From JBKBIP01 sp046297495 (GTDB lineage Bacteria; Planctomycetota; Planctomycetia; Gemmatales; Gemmataceae): a stretch of 45,573 bases of DNA. The stretch covers positions 1 to 45,573 of the forward strand of contig JBKBIP010000037.1 of NCBI GenBank assembly GCA_046297495.1, read 5' to 3'. Made by a program: the position numbers and the translations under genes. Position 1 is the stretch's first letter, and every line of letters starts with the position of its first letter. Below, piece after piece: positions 1 to 9,186 of the stretch. The notes under the pieces were generated by a model. It worked only from the letters and a program-made list of their open reading frames with translations. It had not been told where the DNA came from and made no database searches.

Positions 1-479
1 AGCTCGGCGGCGACCGCAGCGGCCGGGCGGTCATCGACGACCACCTCCCAGCAGGCTTTCCAGGTGTTCGGCTCGAACTCGGCCTGCATGATCTCCAGCG
101 CCCGGCCGACGAGGTGACGGCGGTAGTCCTCTTCCCAAAAGGCAGCCACATTGTCCGGATCAACCAGCTCGTCCACGTCGGGGTTGTCCGGGCTGGCGGG
201 GAGCACGGAGCGCCGCTGGCAGTCGCGCCACTTGTTCACGATCACCGTCCGCAGCCAGCCGCGAAAGCTCCGGTTCGGGTCGTAGTGGAATTCCGGCAGC
301 TTTTCGACCAGATGGGCCAGGATGTCTTGCACCAAGTCCGCCGCGTCCTGCCGGCGCATCCCCATCTGCCTGACCCAATGGAATAACAGCGGCGTGTACA
401 GATACATGAACTTGGCCCAGGCTTCTTGGGCAAGCGGTTGCCGCAGACGTTCCAACAAGCTTTCTGACGTGCTACTCAT
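1..479 (-). CDS. ECF-type RNA polymerase sigma factor, 3' end cut by the window edge
   Basis: The minus strand reads from an ATG at 477-479 without a stop to base 1, giving 159 codons. The protein starts MSSTSESLLERLRQP and has a sigma region 2 pattern: LYTPLLFHWVRQMGM, then DAADLVQDI, and a core-binding and -10 recognition segment with FRGWLRTVIVNKWRD. The last visible part (about residues 130-159) leads into region 4, which lies outside the window. Planctomycetes encode very many ECF factors of this kind, often of unknown signal. It is divergent from the DUF1549/DUF1501/WD40 module that starts at 733, so it may control that module, but this is only inference from position. No anti-sigma factor is visible here; if there is one it would lie downstream, outside the window. 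Confidence 0.85.
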   Translation of the reverse strand, partial: MSSTSESLLERLRQPLAQEAWAKFMYLYTPLLFHWVRQMGMRRQDAADLVQDILAHLVEKLPEFHYDPNRSFRGWLRTVIVNKWRDCQRRSVLPASPDNPDVDELVDPDNVAAFWEEDYRRHLVGRALEIMQAEFEPNTWKACWEVVVDDRPAAAVAAE

Positions 480-618
480 GCGACACAGGATACTTGAGGT
501 CCAAACGATCCGCAATGATATTCCGTCGCAATCCCAACTCGGTTTGGGAAGAGGCGAAGGGGAGCGTCGCGGCGGTTCCGACACGCCCCCCTTAAGCATT
601 CAAGAGCGAAAAAACTGC

Positions 619-653
619 TTGACATCAGCGCGGATGAAGGTAACCTTTATACA
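619..653 (+). promoter_or_regulatory. possible promoter of the first DUF1549-DUF1501-WD40 module
   Basis: A perfect -35 hexamer TTGACA lies at 619-624. The -10 is unclear: TAACCT at 641-646 gives a 16-bp spacer but a poor match, and TATACA at 648-653 is a better hexamer with a 23-bp spacer, which is too long. The site sits about 80-110 bp before the start at 733, in the 253-bp gap after the divergent ECF sigma gene. Control by that sigma factor is equally possible. Confidence 0.25.
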
Positions 654-732
654 ACCAAACATGCCGGACCGTTCCGCAAGGTCCATCGCATCCTCTAATA
701 TCCCACCCGCCCACAGGTAAGGAAAAGTCGTC

Positions 733-2391
733 ATGGTGCGTTCTTCTGATCGGAAATGGTCGTGCATGCGATGCACCGTCTGGGGAGCTACCGTTTGTCT
801 GCTGTTGATCGGTGCTTCGGCACAGGGAGCCGAGCCGCCGTTGCACGAGCGGATCGATCAATTGATTGCCGCTCAGTTTTCGCGCCATGGCGTCCAGCCG
901 GCGCCGTTGGCCTCGGAAGCCGAGTTTCTGCGCCGCGTCTATCTGGACCTGACCGGCGCCATCCCCACCACCGAGACAACCCGGCGGTTCCTGGAGAATC
1001 CCGCGCCCCACAAGCGGCAACAACTGATCGATGAGCTGCTGGCCAGCCCGGAATTCGCCCGGCGCATGCAAATGGTGGTCGATGTCTTGCTCATGGAACG
1101 TCGGCCGGATAAGCATGTGCCGCGCGCCGCGTGGCAAGATTACCTGCGGACTTCCTTCGCCGAGAACAAGCCGTGGGATCAGCTCGTCCGCGAAATCCTC
1201 TCCAACGATGGCGCCGAGCCCAAGAATCGGACGCCGGCCAAATTCTTCCTGGATCGGGACGCCGAGCCACATCAGATCACGCAAGACGTGGGTCGGCTGT
1301 TTTTGGCCCGCAACATGCAATGCGCCCAGTGCCACGATCATCCGGTCGTGCATGATTACTTGCAAGAACATTATTATGGCATCTTCGCCTTCCTGGATCG
1401 CAGCTCCTTGTTCACCGATCCGGCCAAGAAATTAGTCATGCTGGCGGAGAAGGCCGACGGCGAGACGACCTTCCAGTCTGTGTTCGATCCGCAAAAAATC
1501 ACCAAGAAGACGGAGCCGCGCTTGCCGGGGGGCAAGTCGCTGCCCGACCCATCCTTGCCCAAGGGGAAGGAATACCAGGTGAAGCCGGCCAAGGATGTGC
1601 GCCCCGTTCCCACCTATAGCCGGCGGGCCTTGTTGGCCGAGCAGGTGGTTACTTCCGAGGCGTTTCGCCGCAACAGCGCCAATCGCTTCTTCGCCATGAT
1701 GATGGGCCGGGGCATCGTTCATCCGGTAGACCTGGATTCCAAGCTGAACCCGCCGTCGCACCCGGAATTGCTCGATCTACTGGCCGCTGAGTTGGCGGCG
1801 AGCCAATACGATGTCAAGGCGTTCCTGCGCGAGCTGGCCTTGAGCCAAACATACCAACGCTCCAGCGAACAGCCGTCCGCCGATAAACCGGTGGCAGCGG
1901 CGAGCTTCGCGGTGGCCCAGCTCAAGCCGCTGTCTCCCGAACAGCTGGCCTTGAGCATCTTGCAAGCCACCGGCTTCACCGACGCCGAACGGCTGGCGCT
2001 CGGCGCTAATGCCACCGAAGCGGCGCTGTACGCCCGCCAAGCCGCTTCCGTCAATGCCATCGTCAATGTCTTCGCCGGTCAGCCCGGTCAAGCCGAGGAT
2101 CAGAGCTTCGAGGCCACGCTGGATCAGACGTTGTTCGTCACCAACGGCGCCGTGATCCGCAACCTGCTCGCCCCGCGCAACGGCAACCTGATCAGCCGTT
2201 TGGCGCCGTTGACTGACGCCGACGCCATCGCCGACGAATTGTTCCTCAGCATCTTGACCCGTCCACCCACGCCCACGGAACGCCAAGAAGTGGCCAGTTT
2301 CCTCAAGGACAACGCCGACAACCGCCAAGCCGCCCTCCAGGAAATCACCTGGGCCTTGTTGGCCTCGGCGGAATTTCGGTTTAATCATTAA
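733..2391 (+). CDS. DUF1549/DUF1553 (planctomycete cytochrome PSCyt2-PSD1) protein, module 1
   Basis: A 552-residue protein with an N-terminal signal peptide (hydrophobic WGATVCLLLIGASAQG, likely cut before EPPLHER). The DUF1549 domain covers about residues 35-240 and contains a single c-type heme motif, C197-A-Q-C200-H201, followed by DHP. The DUF1553 domain fills about residues 300-550, with ANRFFAMMMGRG, PPSHPELLDLLA and LRELALSQTYQRSS. The ATG is supported by AAGGAAA about 9 bases upstream. The family is typical of Planctomycetes and usually sits beside a DUF1501 gene, as here; its biochemical role is unknown. Periplasmic location and heme binding are inferred from the signal peptide and CxxCH. 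It is paralogous to the gene at 13874-15508 (552 against 544 residues). Confidence 0.93.
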   Translation: MVRSSDRKWSCMRCTVWGATVCLLLIGASAQGAEPPLHERIDQLIAAQFSRHGVQPAPLASEAEFLRRVYLDLTGAIPTTETTRRFLENPAPHKRQQLIDELLASPEFARRMQMVVDVLLMERRPDKHVPRAAWQDYLRTSFAENKPWDQLVREILSNDGAEPKNRTPAKFFLDRDAEPHQITQDVGRLFLARNMQCAQCHDHPVVHDYLQEHYYGIFAFLDRSSLFTDPAKKLVMLAEKADGETTFQSVFDPQKITKKTEPRLPGGKSLPDPSLPKGKEYQVKPAKDVRPVPTYSRRALLAEQVVTSEAFRRNSANRFFAMMMGRGIVHPVDLDSKLNPPSHPELLDLLAAELAASQYDVKAFLRELALSQTYQRSSEQPSADKPVAAASFAVAQLKPLSPEQLALSILQATGFTDAERLALGANATEAALYARQAASVNAIVNVFAGQPGQAEDQSFEATLDQTLFVTNGAVIRNLLAPRNGNLISRLAPLTDADAIADELFLSILTRPPTPTERQEVASFLKDNADNRQAALQEITWALLASAEFRFNH

Positions 2392-2398
2392 CGTGGTT

Positions 2399-2514
2399 TT
2401 TAGTGCTTAGCAACCTACGACTTTCGCTAGTATCCTGGAATTCATCTGGTTAATCTCCCCCTGTTCAAAGGGGGGAAAGGGCTTTCGGATAAATTCCAAG
2501 AACGAAGCACTAAG
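2399..2514. repeat. nested inverted repeats in the module 1 gap (structured leader or palindromic element)
   Basis: The gap between the first two module genes holds three nested pairs of arms: TTAGTGCTT at about 2400-2408 with AAGCACTAA at 2505-2513; TGGAATT at 2436-2442 with AATTCCA at 2492-2498; and a central CCCCC (2457-2461) with GGGGGG (2470-2475). On RNA this folds as one long interrupted hairpin about 25 bases before the DUF1501 start. It could attenuate or stabilise the transcript between the two genes, or be a small palindromic repeat. The corresponding gap in module 2 does not contain it. Confidence 0.5.
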
Positions 2515-2538
2515 AACTAAAACAGGGGGGCTTTTCCA

Positions 2539-3828
2539 ATGAAGTGCGCTTACGCTTGTGGTTCGCCGGAGCATGGGATGTCGCGGCGGAGTTTCCTAAC
2601 AGGGGCGGCGGCAGGGACGGCTAGCTTGCTGGGCTTCGGCGGCTTGGTGCATCCGTTGACGGCCAAAGAATTGCAAAAGCAAGAGAAACGAGTCTTGCTC
2701 GTGTGGCTGGCCGGCGGCGTCAGTCAGCTGGAGACCTGGGACCCGAAGCCCAATACCGACACCGGGGGGCCATTCCGTGCCATTCCCACGTCGGTTCCGG
2801 GGATTCACATTTCCGAGCTGCTGCCGCACACCGCCAAACAGATGCACCGGCTGGCGTTGGTGCGCGGCATCAACACCAACGAGAACAACCATGCCAAGGG
2901 GGCCTATTTCATGCACACCGGCCGCCGCGAGCAGCCGGGGATGGCCTTCCCGCACCTGGGTTCGGCGATGGCCAAGCTGCTAGGCGCCGACAACAACCCC
3001 ATGCCGGGGTACATCCATGTCACGCCGCGCGGCAGTAGTGGTTTCAACGGCAAAGACGCGGCCTTCTTGGGGCCGCGCTACGCTTCCGTGACGGTGGCTG
3101 ACGGCAACCCGCCCACCAATCTGCTTCCCCCGGAGACGCGCAGCGAATCCCTGGATCAGCAGCGCAACTCGTTCCGCGACCGGCTCAACGAAAGTTTCAG
3201 CCAGCGCCGCCGCACCGCCGACACCGAAGCCTACATGCAATCCTACGAACAGGCGGCCCAGCTCATGGAACGCCGCCAGGTCTTTGACATCAGTAAGGAA
3301 TCGGCCCGCATCGCTGAGCGTTATGGCACGCACGATTTTGGCCGCCACTGCCTGCTGGCCCGCCGCTTGCTCGAAGCTGGCTCCACCTTCGTCAAGGTGA
3401 CGCACAGCAACTACGATACGCACTACGAGAACTTCGAGTATCACATCGAGCAGCTCGGCGAGTTCGACCGCACCTTCGCCACCATGTTGGAAGACCTGGA
3501 CGAACGGGGCTTGCTGCAAAGCACGCTGGTTGTCGTCATGTCCGAATTTGGCCGGACCCCGACCATCAATCGCAACTTCGGCCGCGATCACTGGGGGCGG
3601 GCTTGGTCAGTGGCCTTGGGGGGCTGCGGCATTCAAGGCGGCGCCGTCACCGGCAAGACCAACGCCAACGGCACCGCCGTCACCGAGCGGGAGGTCCACG
3701 GCGGCCACCTGTTCCACACCTACTTCCAAGCGCTGGGGCTGAACTCCAAGCGCAACTATTACATCAACCAACAACCGATTCCGATGGCTGATCCCGAAGC
3801 CGCCGCCATTGAGGAGATCCTGGCGTGA
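2539..3828 (+). CDS. DUF1501 protein with Tat signal, module 1
   Basis: A 429-residue protein. The N-terminus carries a twin-arginine motif S-R16-R17-S-F-L followed by an Ala/Gly-rich hydrophobic stretch, so folded export is expected. The body shows DUF1501 landmarks: VLLVWLAGGVSQLETWDPK near residue 55, PFRAIPTSVPGIHISELLP, TLVVVMSEFGRTPTINR, DHWGRAWSVALGGCG and GGHLFHTYFQALGL near the end. The fold is related to the alkaline phosphatase/sulfatase superfamily, but no enzyme activity is established for the family. A GGGGGG-CTTTTCC stretch precedes the ATG, so the Shine-Dalgarno is weak. The stop overlaps the GTG start of the WD40 gene by four bases, which suggests translational coupling. Its paralogue is at 15674-16963 and has the same length. 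Confidence 0.93.
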   Translation: MKCAYACGSPEHGMSRRSFLTGAAAGTASLLGFGGLVHPLTAKELQKQEKRVLLVWLAGGVSQLETWDPKPNTDTGGPFRAIPTSVPGIHISELLPHTAKQMHRLALVRGINTNENNHAKGAYFMHTGRREQPGMAFPHLGSAMAKLLGADNNPMPGYIHVTPRGSSGFNGKDAAFLGPRYASVTVADGNPPTNLLPPETRSESLDQQRNSFRDRLNESFSQRRRTADTEAYMQSYEQAAQLMERRQVFDISKESARIAERYGTHDFGRHCLLARRLLEAGSTFVKVTHSNYDTHYENFEYHIEQLGEFDRTFATMLEDLDERGLLQSTLVVVMSEFGRTPTINRNFGRDHWGRAWSVALGGCGIQGGAVTGKTNANGTAVTEREVHGGHLFHTYFQALGLNSKRNYYINQQPIPMADPEAAAIEEILA

Positions 3829-4910
3829 ATCCTGCCACTCAACCGACCACCAAGGAACAGTCGGCCAGCGCGCCGGCTGTTCCCGCCGTGGATCCGACCA
3901 AGGCCCGTCTCTGGAAAGAGTTCAAGCACAACAGCCCGCTGATTTCGGGGCGCTTTGAGCCGGCAGGGCGTTTCGTCTTCGCTGGCGCCCAAGACAACAC
4001 CATCCAGCGCTGGGAGCTGGAAACCGGCGCGAAAACGGCATTGACAGGGCATCCCAGCTGGGTGCGAGCCATCACCGTCGCGCCAAGTCATAATCTGCTC
4101 ATCAGTGGTGATTTCCACGGCAACATCTTGTTCTGGACCATGGATGCCGACACCCCGATGCCACTCAATACACTAGAAGCCCATGAGGGCTGGGTGCGGG
4201 CGCTGGCGGTTAGTCCCGATGGCAAGACATTGGCCAGCTGCGGCAACGATCACAAGGTCAAGCTTTGGTCGCTGCCCCAGGGGAAGCCGCTGCGCGTCCT
4301 CGAAGGGCATGATTGCCACGTCTATAACCTGGCCTATCACCCCAGCGGCCAACACTTGGCCTCCATCGATCACCAGGGGAACGTCAAACATTGGGACTTG
4401 ACGAAAGGAACGGAAGTACGCCAGCTCGATGCCAAGGTGCTGCACAAGTACGACCCGACCTTCCGGGCCGACATCGGCGGCGCGCGCGGCATGGAATTCA
4501 GCCCCGACGGCGGCTTGCTGGCCTGCGCGGGCATCACCGACGTGACCAACGCTTTCGCCGGCATCGGCAAGCCGCTGGTCGTGCTATTCGATTGGCAATC
4601 GGGCAAGCACAAGCACCTGATGCGTCCCAAGACCGATTTTCGCGGAACTTGCTGGGGAGTGAAATTTCATCCGTCGGGAATGCTGATCGCCGTGGGGGGC
4701 GGCGCGGGGGGCGCCTTGTGGTTTTGGAAACCGGATCAGGCCCAATCGTTTTTTGACTTCAAATTGCCCAACAACGCCCGCGACCTGGATTTGCATGTCA
4801 ATGGCACGCTTTTGGCCGTGCCCTTCTTCGATAGCATCGTGCGCGTTTACGACATCTCGCCGCCACCGGCCAAACCGGAACCCGCCCCCGCCAAGCCCGC
4901 CCCGAAATGA
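3825..4910 (+). CDS. WD40 repeat protein, module 1
   Basis: A 361-residue beta-propeller protein without a signal peptide, so it is probably cytoplasmic. Repeats can be followed through WVRAITVAPSHNLLISGD, WVRALAVSPDGKTLASCG with KVKLWSL, VYNLAYHPSGQHLASID with VKHWDLT, MEFSPDGGLLACAG and CWGVKFHPSGMLIAVGGG. The C-terminus is a Pro/Ala/Lys-rich tail. The start is GTG at 3825 in a GTGA overlap with the DUF1501 stop, which ties its translation to that gene. WD40 proteins are scaffolds, so a partner is likely; the neighbouring exported proteins would be on the other side of the membrane, which makes the link puzzling. The paralogue is at 17009-18076 and shares features such as GGAR and LFDWQSGK. 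Confidence 0.92.
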   Translation: MNPATQPTTKEQSASAPAVPAVDPTKARLWKEFKHNSPLISGRFEPAGRFVFAGAQDNTIQRWELETGAKTALTGHPSWVRAITVAPSHNLLISGDFHGNILFWTMDADTPMPLNTLEAHEGWVRALAVSPDGKTLASCGNDHKVKLWSLPQGKPLRVLEGHDCHVYNLAYHPSGQHLASIDHQGNVKHWDLTKGTEVRQLDAKVLHKYDPTFRADIGGARGMEFSPDGGLLACAGITDVTNAFAGIGKPLVVLFDWQSGKHKHLMRPKTDFRGTCWGVKFHPSGMLIAVGGGAGGALWFWKPDQAQSFFDFKLPNNARDLDLHVNGTLLAVPFFDSIVRVYDISPPPAKPEPAPAKPAPK

Positions 4911-4989
4911 TCGCGCCACGGCGGCCAAAGGGCAGCCATCGGCGCGGGTTGCCAGGCGGGGCGCGGGGCAGTGTCACGAAGGCCGACCC

Positions 4990-5367
4990 ATGAAACGACG
5001 TTGGGGCACACTGGTTGTTGGCAGTCTCGTCATGCTGGGCGCGCTACTGGCGACGTGGTGGCATTATATACACCCTCGACTCACTGATCCGCGCGCCGCG
5101 AGCATCACCAAGGCCAACTTCGACCGCATTCAAGACGGAATGTCCGTTGCTGAAGTGAACCAACTCCTCGGCGTGCCGCCGGGGGACTATCGGAGTGAAC
5201 CGGGCTTTGTCGTGGTCGGTCCAGGTCATATCTCGCGCACGGGGAAGGCTCAAGGGGGAAAGCTGGCAATCTGGTACATCCCACGCTATCACCTCGAAAT
5301 TCTGTTCGACCGAAATGGCCGCGTGATCGGCAAGTATTGGCATGACGCGGACGCGAACAAGGGGTAA
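4990..5367 (+). CDS. small membrane-anchored protein with SmpA/BamE-like domain
   Basis: A 125-residue protein starting MKRRWGTLVVGS. One hydrophobic segment (about residues 7-24) can act as signal anchor. The rest includes ITKANFDRIQDGMSVAEVNQLLG, the typical helix-turn pattern of the SmpA/OmlA (BamE-like) fold, and ends with strands including LEILFDRNGRVIGKYW. In planctomycetes such domains occur in many small secreted proteins, and no link to outer-membrane assembly can be claimed. The open frame extends upstream to 4753 inside the WD40 gene, but the ATG at 4990, just before the membrane segment, is the natural start. It follows the WD40 gene by 79 bases on the same strand and may be cotranscribed. 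Confidence 0.75.
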   Translation: MKRRWGTLVVGSLVMLGALLATWWHYIHPRLTDPRAASITKANFDRIQDGMSVAEVNQLLGVPPGDYRSEPGFVVVGPGHISRTGKAQGGKLAIWYIPRYHLEILFDRNGRVIGKYWHDADANKG

Positions 5368-5398
5368 GCAGTCGGCTAAGTGGGAGACTTTAGACATT

Positions 5399-5476
5399 AC
5401 TCCGGCCAGGAAGTTAATAGGCCCAAATAAGCCGGCTGGGGAATCCGACCCCAACGAGTTCCTTCCGGGCCGGGGT
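5399..5476. terminator. inverted repeat between convergent genes, probable bidirectional terminator
   Basis: The arms at 5399-5413 and 5462-5476 are complementary at 13 of 15 positions (core CCGGCC/GGCCGG). A second hairpin, TGGGG/CCCCA with a 7-base loop, lies inside at 5437-5453. The element sits between the stops of the BamE-like gene (plus) and pyruvate carboxylase (minus). There is no clear U-tract on either strand. Confidence 0.45.
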
Positions 5477-5481
5477 ATCTC

Positions 5482-8400
5482 TCACTTACCCAAACGGATC
5501 ATCAAATCGCCCGTCTCGACTTGGGTGCCGGGATGCACGAGTAATTCGGCGACACGGCCGGGACGTTCCGCGTACACCGTGGTTTCCATCTTCATCGCTT
5601 CCAAGCTGCATAACTTCTGACCGGCGGCTACTTGCTCCCCCTCGGCCACGGTGACCTGGACGACCAATCCCGGCATTGGGGCGGCGACGTGCAACGGATT
5701 GCCCGGGTCGGCCTTGGGACGTGCCTTGACTACTTCGGCCAGCGTGCGGTCTTCCACCAACACTTCGCGCGGCTGGCCGTTCAGCTCGAAGAACACCTGC
5801 CGCTTGCCCTCGTGGGGATCGCCGATGGTCAAATACTTGATGATGAGCGTCTTCCCTTTTTCGATGTCCACCGCGACTTCCTCGCCAGGTTCCATTCCCT
5901 GGAAAAACACCGGCGTCGGCAAGACGCTGGTATCGGAATACTGCTGTTGATGCGCGGCAAAGTCGAGGAAGACACGCGGATAGAGCAGATAGGTGACGAC
6001 TTCCACGTCGGTCACGTCGCGTTGCAGCTTGGCTGTCAACTCCTGCCGCGTGGCGGCGAAATCGACCGGCGGCAGCGTGGCTCCTGGACGCTCGCGCAAC
6101 GGTGGCCGATCGCGCAGCACGCGCTTTTGCAGCAGTTCCGGGAACCCGCCGGGCGGCTGTCCCAGGCGTCCCTCGAAGAACTCCACGACCGATTCGGGAA
6201 AGGCCAGCTCCCGCTCGCCGTGCAATATCTCTTCGGGGGTCAGGTTGTTCCCTACCATGAACAACGCCATGTCACCGACTACCTTGGAAGTCGGCGTCAC
6301 TTTGATGATGTCGCCAAATAGTTGATTAACCTGGGCGTACATGTCGCACACCTCTGGCCAGCGCGCCTCCAATCCCAGCGCCCGGGCTTGTTGGTGCAAG
6401 TTGGTGTACTGTCCGCCTGGCATTTCGTGGCGATAGACTTCGGCGCTGGCGGCCAATTGTCCACTTTCAAAAGGGAGGTAATAGCGGCGCACGGCGTCCC
6501 AATAGCGCGCCGTTTGGTGCAACGGCTCATATGCCATGCCTGTGTCGCGCGGCGTGTAGCGCATCACCTCGACCATCGTGTTCAAGTTGGGTTGGCTGGT
6601 CATGCCGGAAAACGGCGCCATGGCGCAATCGACGATGTCCACCCCTTCATCGGCGGCCCGCAGATAAGCCGCGATCTGGCCGCCGGCGCTGTCATGGGTA
6701 TGGAAGTGGATGGGAATGCCAATCTCTTGTCGCAGCGCGCGGATGAGCTGTTGGGCGGCGTAGGGTTTGCACAGGCCGGCCATATCCTTGATGCCAAGCA
6801 GGTTGGCGCCGCGCTTCTCCAATTCTTTCGCCAAGGTGACGTAGTATTTCAAATCGTATTTAGCGCGTTGGGGATTCAGAATGTCGCCGGTGTAACATAA
6901 CGCCGCCTCGCACAACATGCCGGTGTTCCGCACGGCCTCGATGGCCATGCTCAGATTGGGGAGCCAGTTCAACGCGTCAAAAATGCGGAACAAATCGATG
7001 CCGGCCTGAGCGGATTCCTTGACGAACGCTTGCACCACGTTATCGGGATAGTTGGTGTAGCCCACGGCGTTGGCGGCGCGCAGCAACATTTGGAAGAGGA
7101 TGTTGGGCACGCGTTCGCGCAGCTCCACCAGCCGATCCCAGGGGGATTCCTTCAGGAAGCGCATCGAGGTGTCAAAGGTGGCACCCCCCCACATTTCCAG
7201 GGAAAACAACTCCACATGGCGCGTCGCGTACACCGGCGCGATCCGCAGCATGTCATAGGTGCGCATGCGCGTGGCCAACAGGGATTGATGGGCGTCGCGG
7301 AAGGTGGTGTCAGTAATCAGCAAGCGCTGTTGCTCGCGCACCCATTTGGCGAAACCGTCCGCCCCTAATTGATGAAATTGGTCGCGCGTTCCCTGAGGAA
7401 TCGTTGCCGTGCCGGCCAGGACAGCGGCGGATAAGGGCGGCACGGGCGCCGGCGTGCGCGGCACGGCGGGTTGGCGTGTCGCCGCTGGCTCGCCGGCGCG
7501 GGCCACGATGATCTCGCCGAGATAAGTCAATAATTTGGTGGCTCGGTCTTGTCGCACTGGCAGATCGAACAGCTGCGGCGTTTCGTCGATGAAGCGCGTC
7601 GTCAAGCCCCCTTCCAGGAAACGCGGATGCGTGACCAGGTTGATGAGAAACGGTATGTTCGTCTTGACGCCGCGAATGCGAAACTCCTGCAAACAGCGCT
7701 CCATGCGGCGGGCGGCGTCGATGAAGCGTAGTCCACTGGCGGTCACTTTCACCAGCAAGGAATCGTAAAAGGGGGTGATCACCGCCCCGCCGAACGCGGT
7801 GCCGGCGTCCAAACGGATGCCCAAGCCGCTGGCCGAACGATACGCCGTGAGCCGGCCATAATCGGGAATGAACTTGTTGGCCGGGTCTTCCGTCGTCACT
7901 CGGCACTGCATGGCGTAGCCGTGCGTGCGGACATTCTCTTGTCGATCCAAACCGATTTCCGGATCGGACAACGGCTGGCCAGAGGCGATCAATATCTGAC
8001 ACTTAATGATGTCATATCCCGTCACCACTTCCGTGACGGTGTGTTCCACCTGAATGCGCGGATTGACTTCGATGAAATAGAATTGGCCGGTGTCGGCATC
8101 GACGAGAAATTCCACCGTGCCGGCGTTGTCCAGTCCCACGGCCCGCCCCACCGCCAAGGCCGCGTCGAGGATCGCTTGCCGAACGGCGGCATCGAGCCGG
8201 AGCGCCGGCGCGATCTCGACGATCTTCTGGTGCCGGCGCTGCAGGGAGCAATCGCGCTCGAACAGATGCACCAGGTTGCCGTGTTTGTCCCCCAGTAGCT
8301 GGACTTCGATGTGCCGGGCGCGCGGCAAATACTTTTCCAGGAACACGTCGGGAATGCCGAAGGCCGCTCCGGCTTCCCGACCAGCTTGTTCCAGCGCCTC

Positions 8401-8970
8401 ATTCAATTGCTCCGCCGTGGCGGCGATGCGCATGCCGCGGCCGCCCCCTCCCATCGCCGCCTTGACGATGACCGGAAAACCCAACTGCTGGGCCAGGGCG
8501 TGGGCCTCGGCGCCAGCGCGGACGGCGGCTTCACTCCCCGACAACACCGGCACGCCCGCTTGTTGGGCGATGCGCCGTGCTATTACTTTGTCACCAAGCT
8601 GCTCCAAAATCTCCGGTTTGGGACCAACGAAGATGATCCCGGCCTGATCGCACGCCCGCGCCAGCTTCGGATTCTCCGACAGAAATCCATACCCCGGATG
8701 AATGGCATCCACCTCGTGCTGCGCGGCCAAGGCGACAATGTTGTCAATATCCAGGTAGGATCGAATCGGTTCCCCTGGCTTGCCGATGGGATAGGCCTCA
8801 TCCGCCTTGAAGCGATGCAGGGCGAAACGGTCCTCGTGCGAGTAGATGGCCACCGTGCGGCAGCCTAACTCGTGCGCCGTGCGAAACACGCGGATGGCGA
8901 TCTCGCTCCGGTTGGCCACCATGACTTTGCGAATCGGCTTGATCTTCACTGCTTCCGTTGCCGCTGGCAT
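5482..8970 (-). CDS. pyc: pyruvate carboxylase
   Basis: A 1162-residue single-chain pyruvate carboxylase, a usual length for the alpha4 type. It makes oxaloacetate from pyruvate, bicarbonate and ATP and so feeds the TCA cycle and gluconeogenesis. Domains in order are: biotin carboxylase with ATP-grasp (about residues 12-460; starts KVMVANRSEIAIRVFR, with MGGGGRGM and EVNPRIQVEHTVTE); carboxyltransferase (about 550-820; TTFRDAHQSLLATRMRT, ETALCYTGD-like stretch, HFHTHDSAGG); conserved PYC/OADA domain (about 860-1060); and the biotinyl domain at the C-terminus with EAMKMET, biotin on K1127. All key motifs are intact. The ATG at 8968-8970 is preceded by GCGGGAA about 9 bases upstream. It is the first gene of its own minus-strand unit, 216 bp after the peptidase gene. 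Confidence 0.97.
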   Translation of the reverse strand: MPAATEAVKIKPIRKVMVANRSEIAIRVFRTAHELGCRTVAIYSHEDRFALHRFKADEAYPIGKPGEPIRSYLDIDNIVALAAQHEVDAIHPGYGFLSENPKLARACDQAGIIFVGPKPEILEQLGDKVIARRIAQQAGVPVLSGSEAAVRAGAEAHALAQQLGFPVIVKAAMGGGGRGMRIAATAEQLNEALEQAGREAGAAFGIPDVFLEKYLPRARHIEVQLLGDKHGNLVHLFERDCSLQRRHQKIVEIAPALRLDAAVRQAILDAALAVGRAVGLDNAGTVEFLVDADTGQFYFIEVNPRIQVEHTVTEVVTGYDIIKCQILIASGQPLSDPEIGLDRQENVRTHGYAMQCRVTTEDPANKFIPDYGRLTAYRSASGLGIRLDAGTAFGGAVITPFYDSLLVKVTASGLRFIDAARRMERCLQEFRIRGVKTNIPFLINLVTHPRFLEGGLTTRFIDETPQLFDLPVRQDRATKLLTYLGEIIVARAGEPAATRQPAVPRTPAPVPPLSAAVLAGTATIPQGTRDQFHQLGADGFAKWVREQQRLLITDTTFRDAHQSLLATRMRTYDMLRIAPVYATRHVELFSLEMWGGATFDTSMRFLKESPWDRLVELRERVPNILFQMLLRAANAVGYTNYPDNVVQAFVKESAQAGIDLFRIFDALNWLPNLSMAIEAVRNTGMLCEAALCYTGDILNPQRAKYDLKYYVTLAKELEKRGANLLGIKDMAGLCKPYAAQQLIRALRQEIGIPIHFHTHDSAGGQIAAYLRAADEGVDIVDCAMAPFSGMTSQPNLNTMVEVMRYTPRDTGMAYEPLHQTARYWDAVRRYYLPFESGQLAASAEVYRHEMPGGQYTNLHQQARALGLEARWPEVCDMYAQVNQLFGDIIKVTPTSKVVGDMALFMVGNNLTPEEILHGERELAFPESVVEFFEGRLGQPPGGFPELLQKRVLRDRPPLRERPGATLPPVDFAATRQELTAKLQRDVTDVEVVTYLLYPRVFLDFAAHQQQYSDTSVLPTPVFFQGMEPGEEVAVDIEKGKTLIIKYLTIGDPHEGKRQVFFELNGQPREVLVEDRTLAEVVKARPKADPGNPLHVAAPMPGLVVQVTVAEGEQVAAGQKLCSLEAMKMETTVYAERPGRVAELLVHPGTQVETGDLMIRLGK

Positions 8971-9186
8971 GTTGATTCCCGCAATCGTTTATCTCAGTCT
9001 CAGTGAAAAAGTGTCGACGAGCGCCACCTCGATACACGCGATAAGTGGGATTATTCTAGGGACGAACGAGAGATTTCGTAGGGGGGAGACGGGGATGGAA
9101 GTTCATGGTTGGATTGCAACGTCCCTTTCGATTCCCAGCGCGAAACGAATAATTTGGGCTTGCAAGTACCACGATTCCCGCCATTG

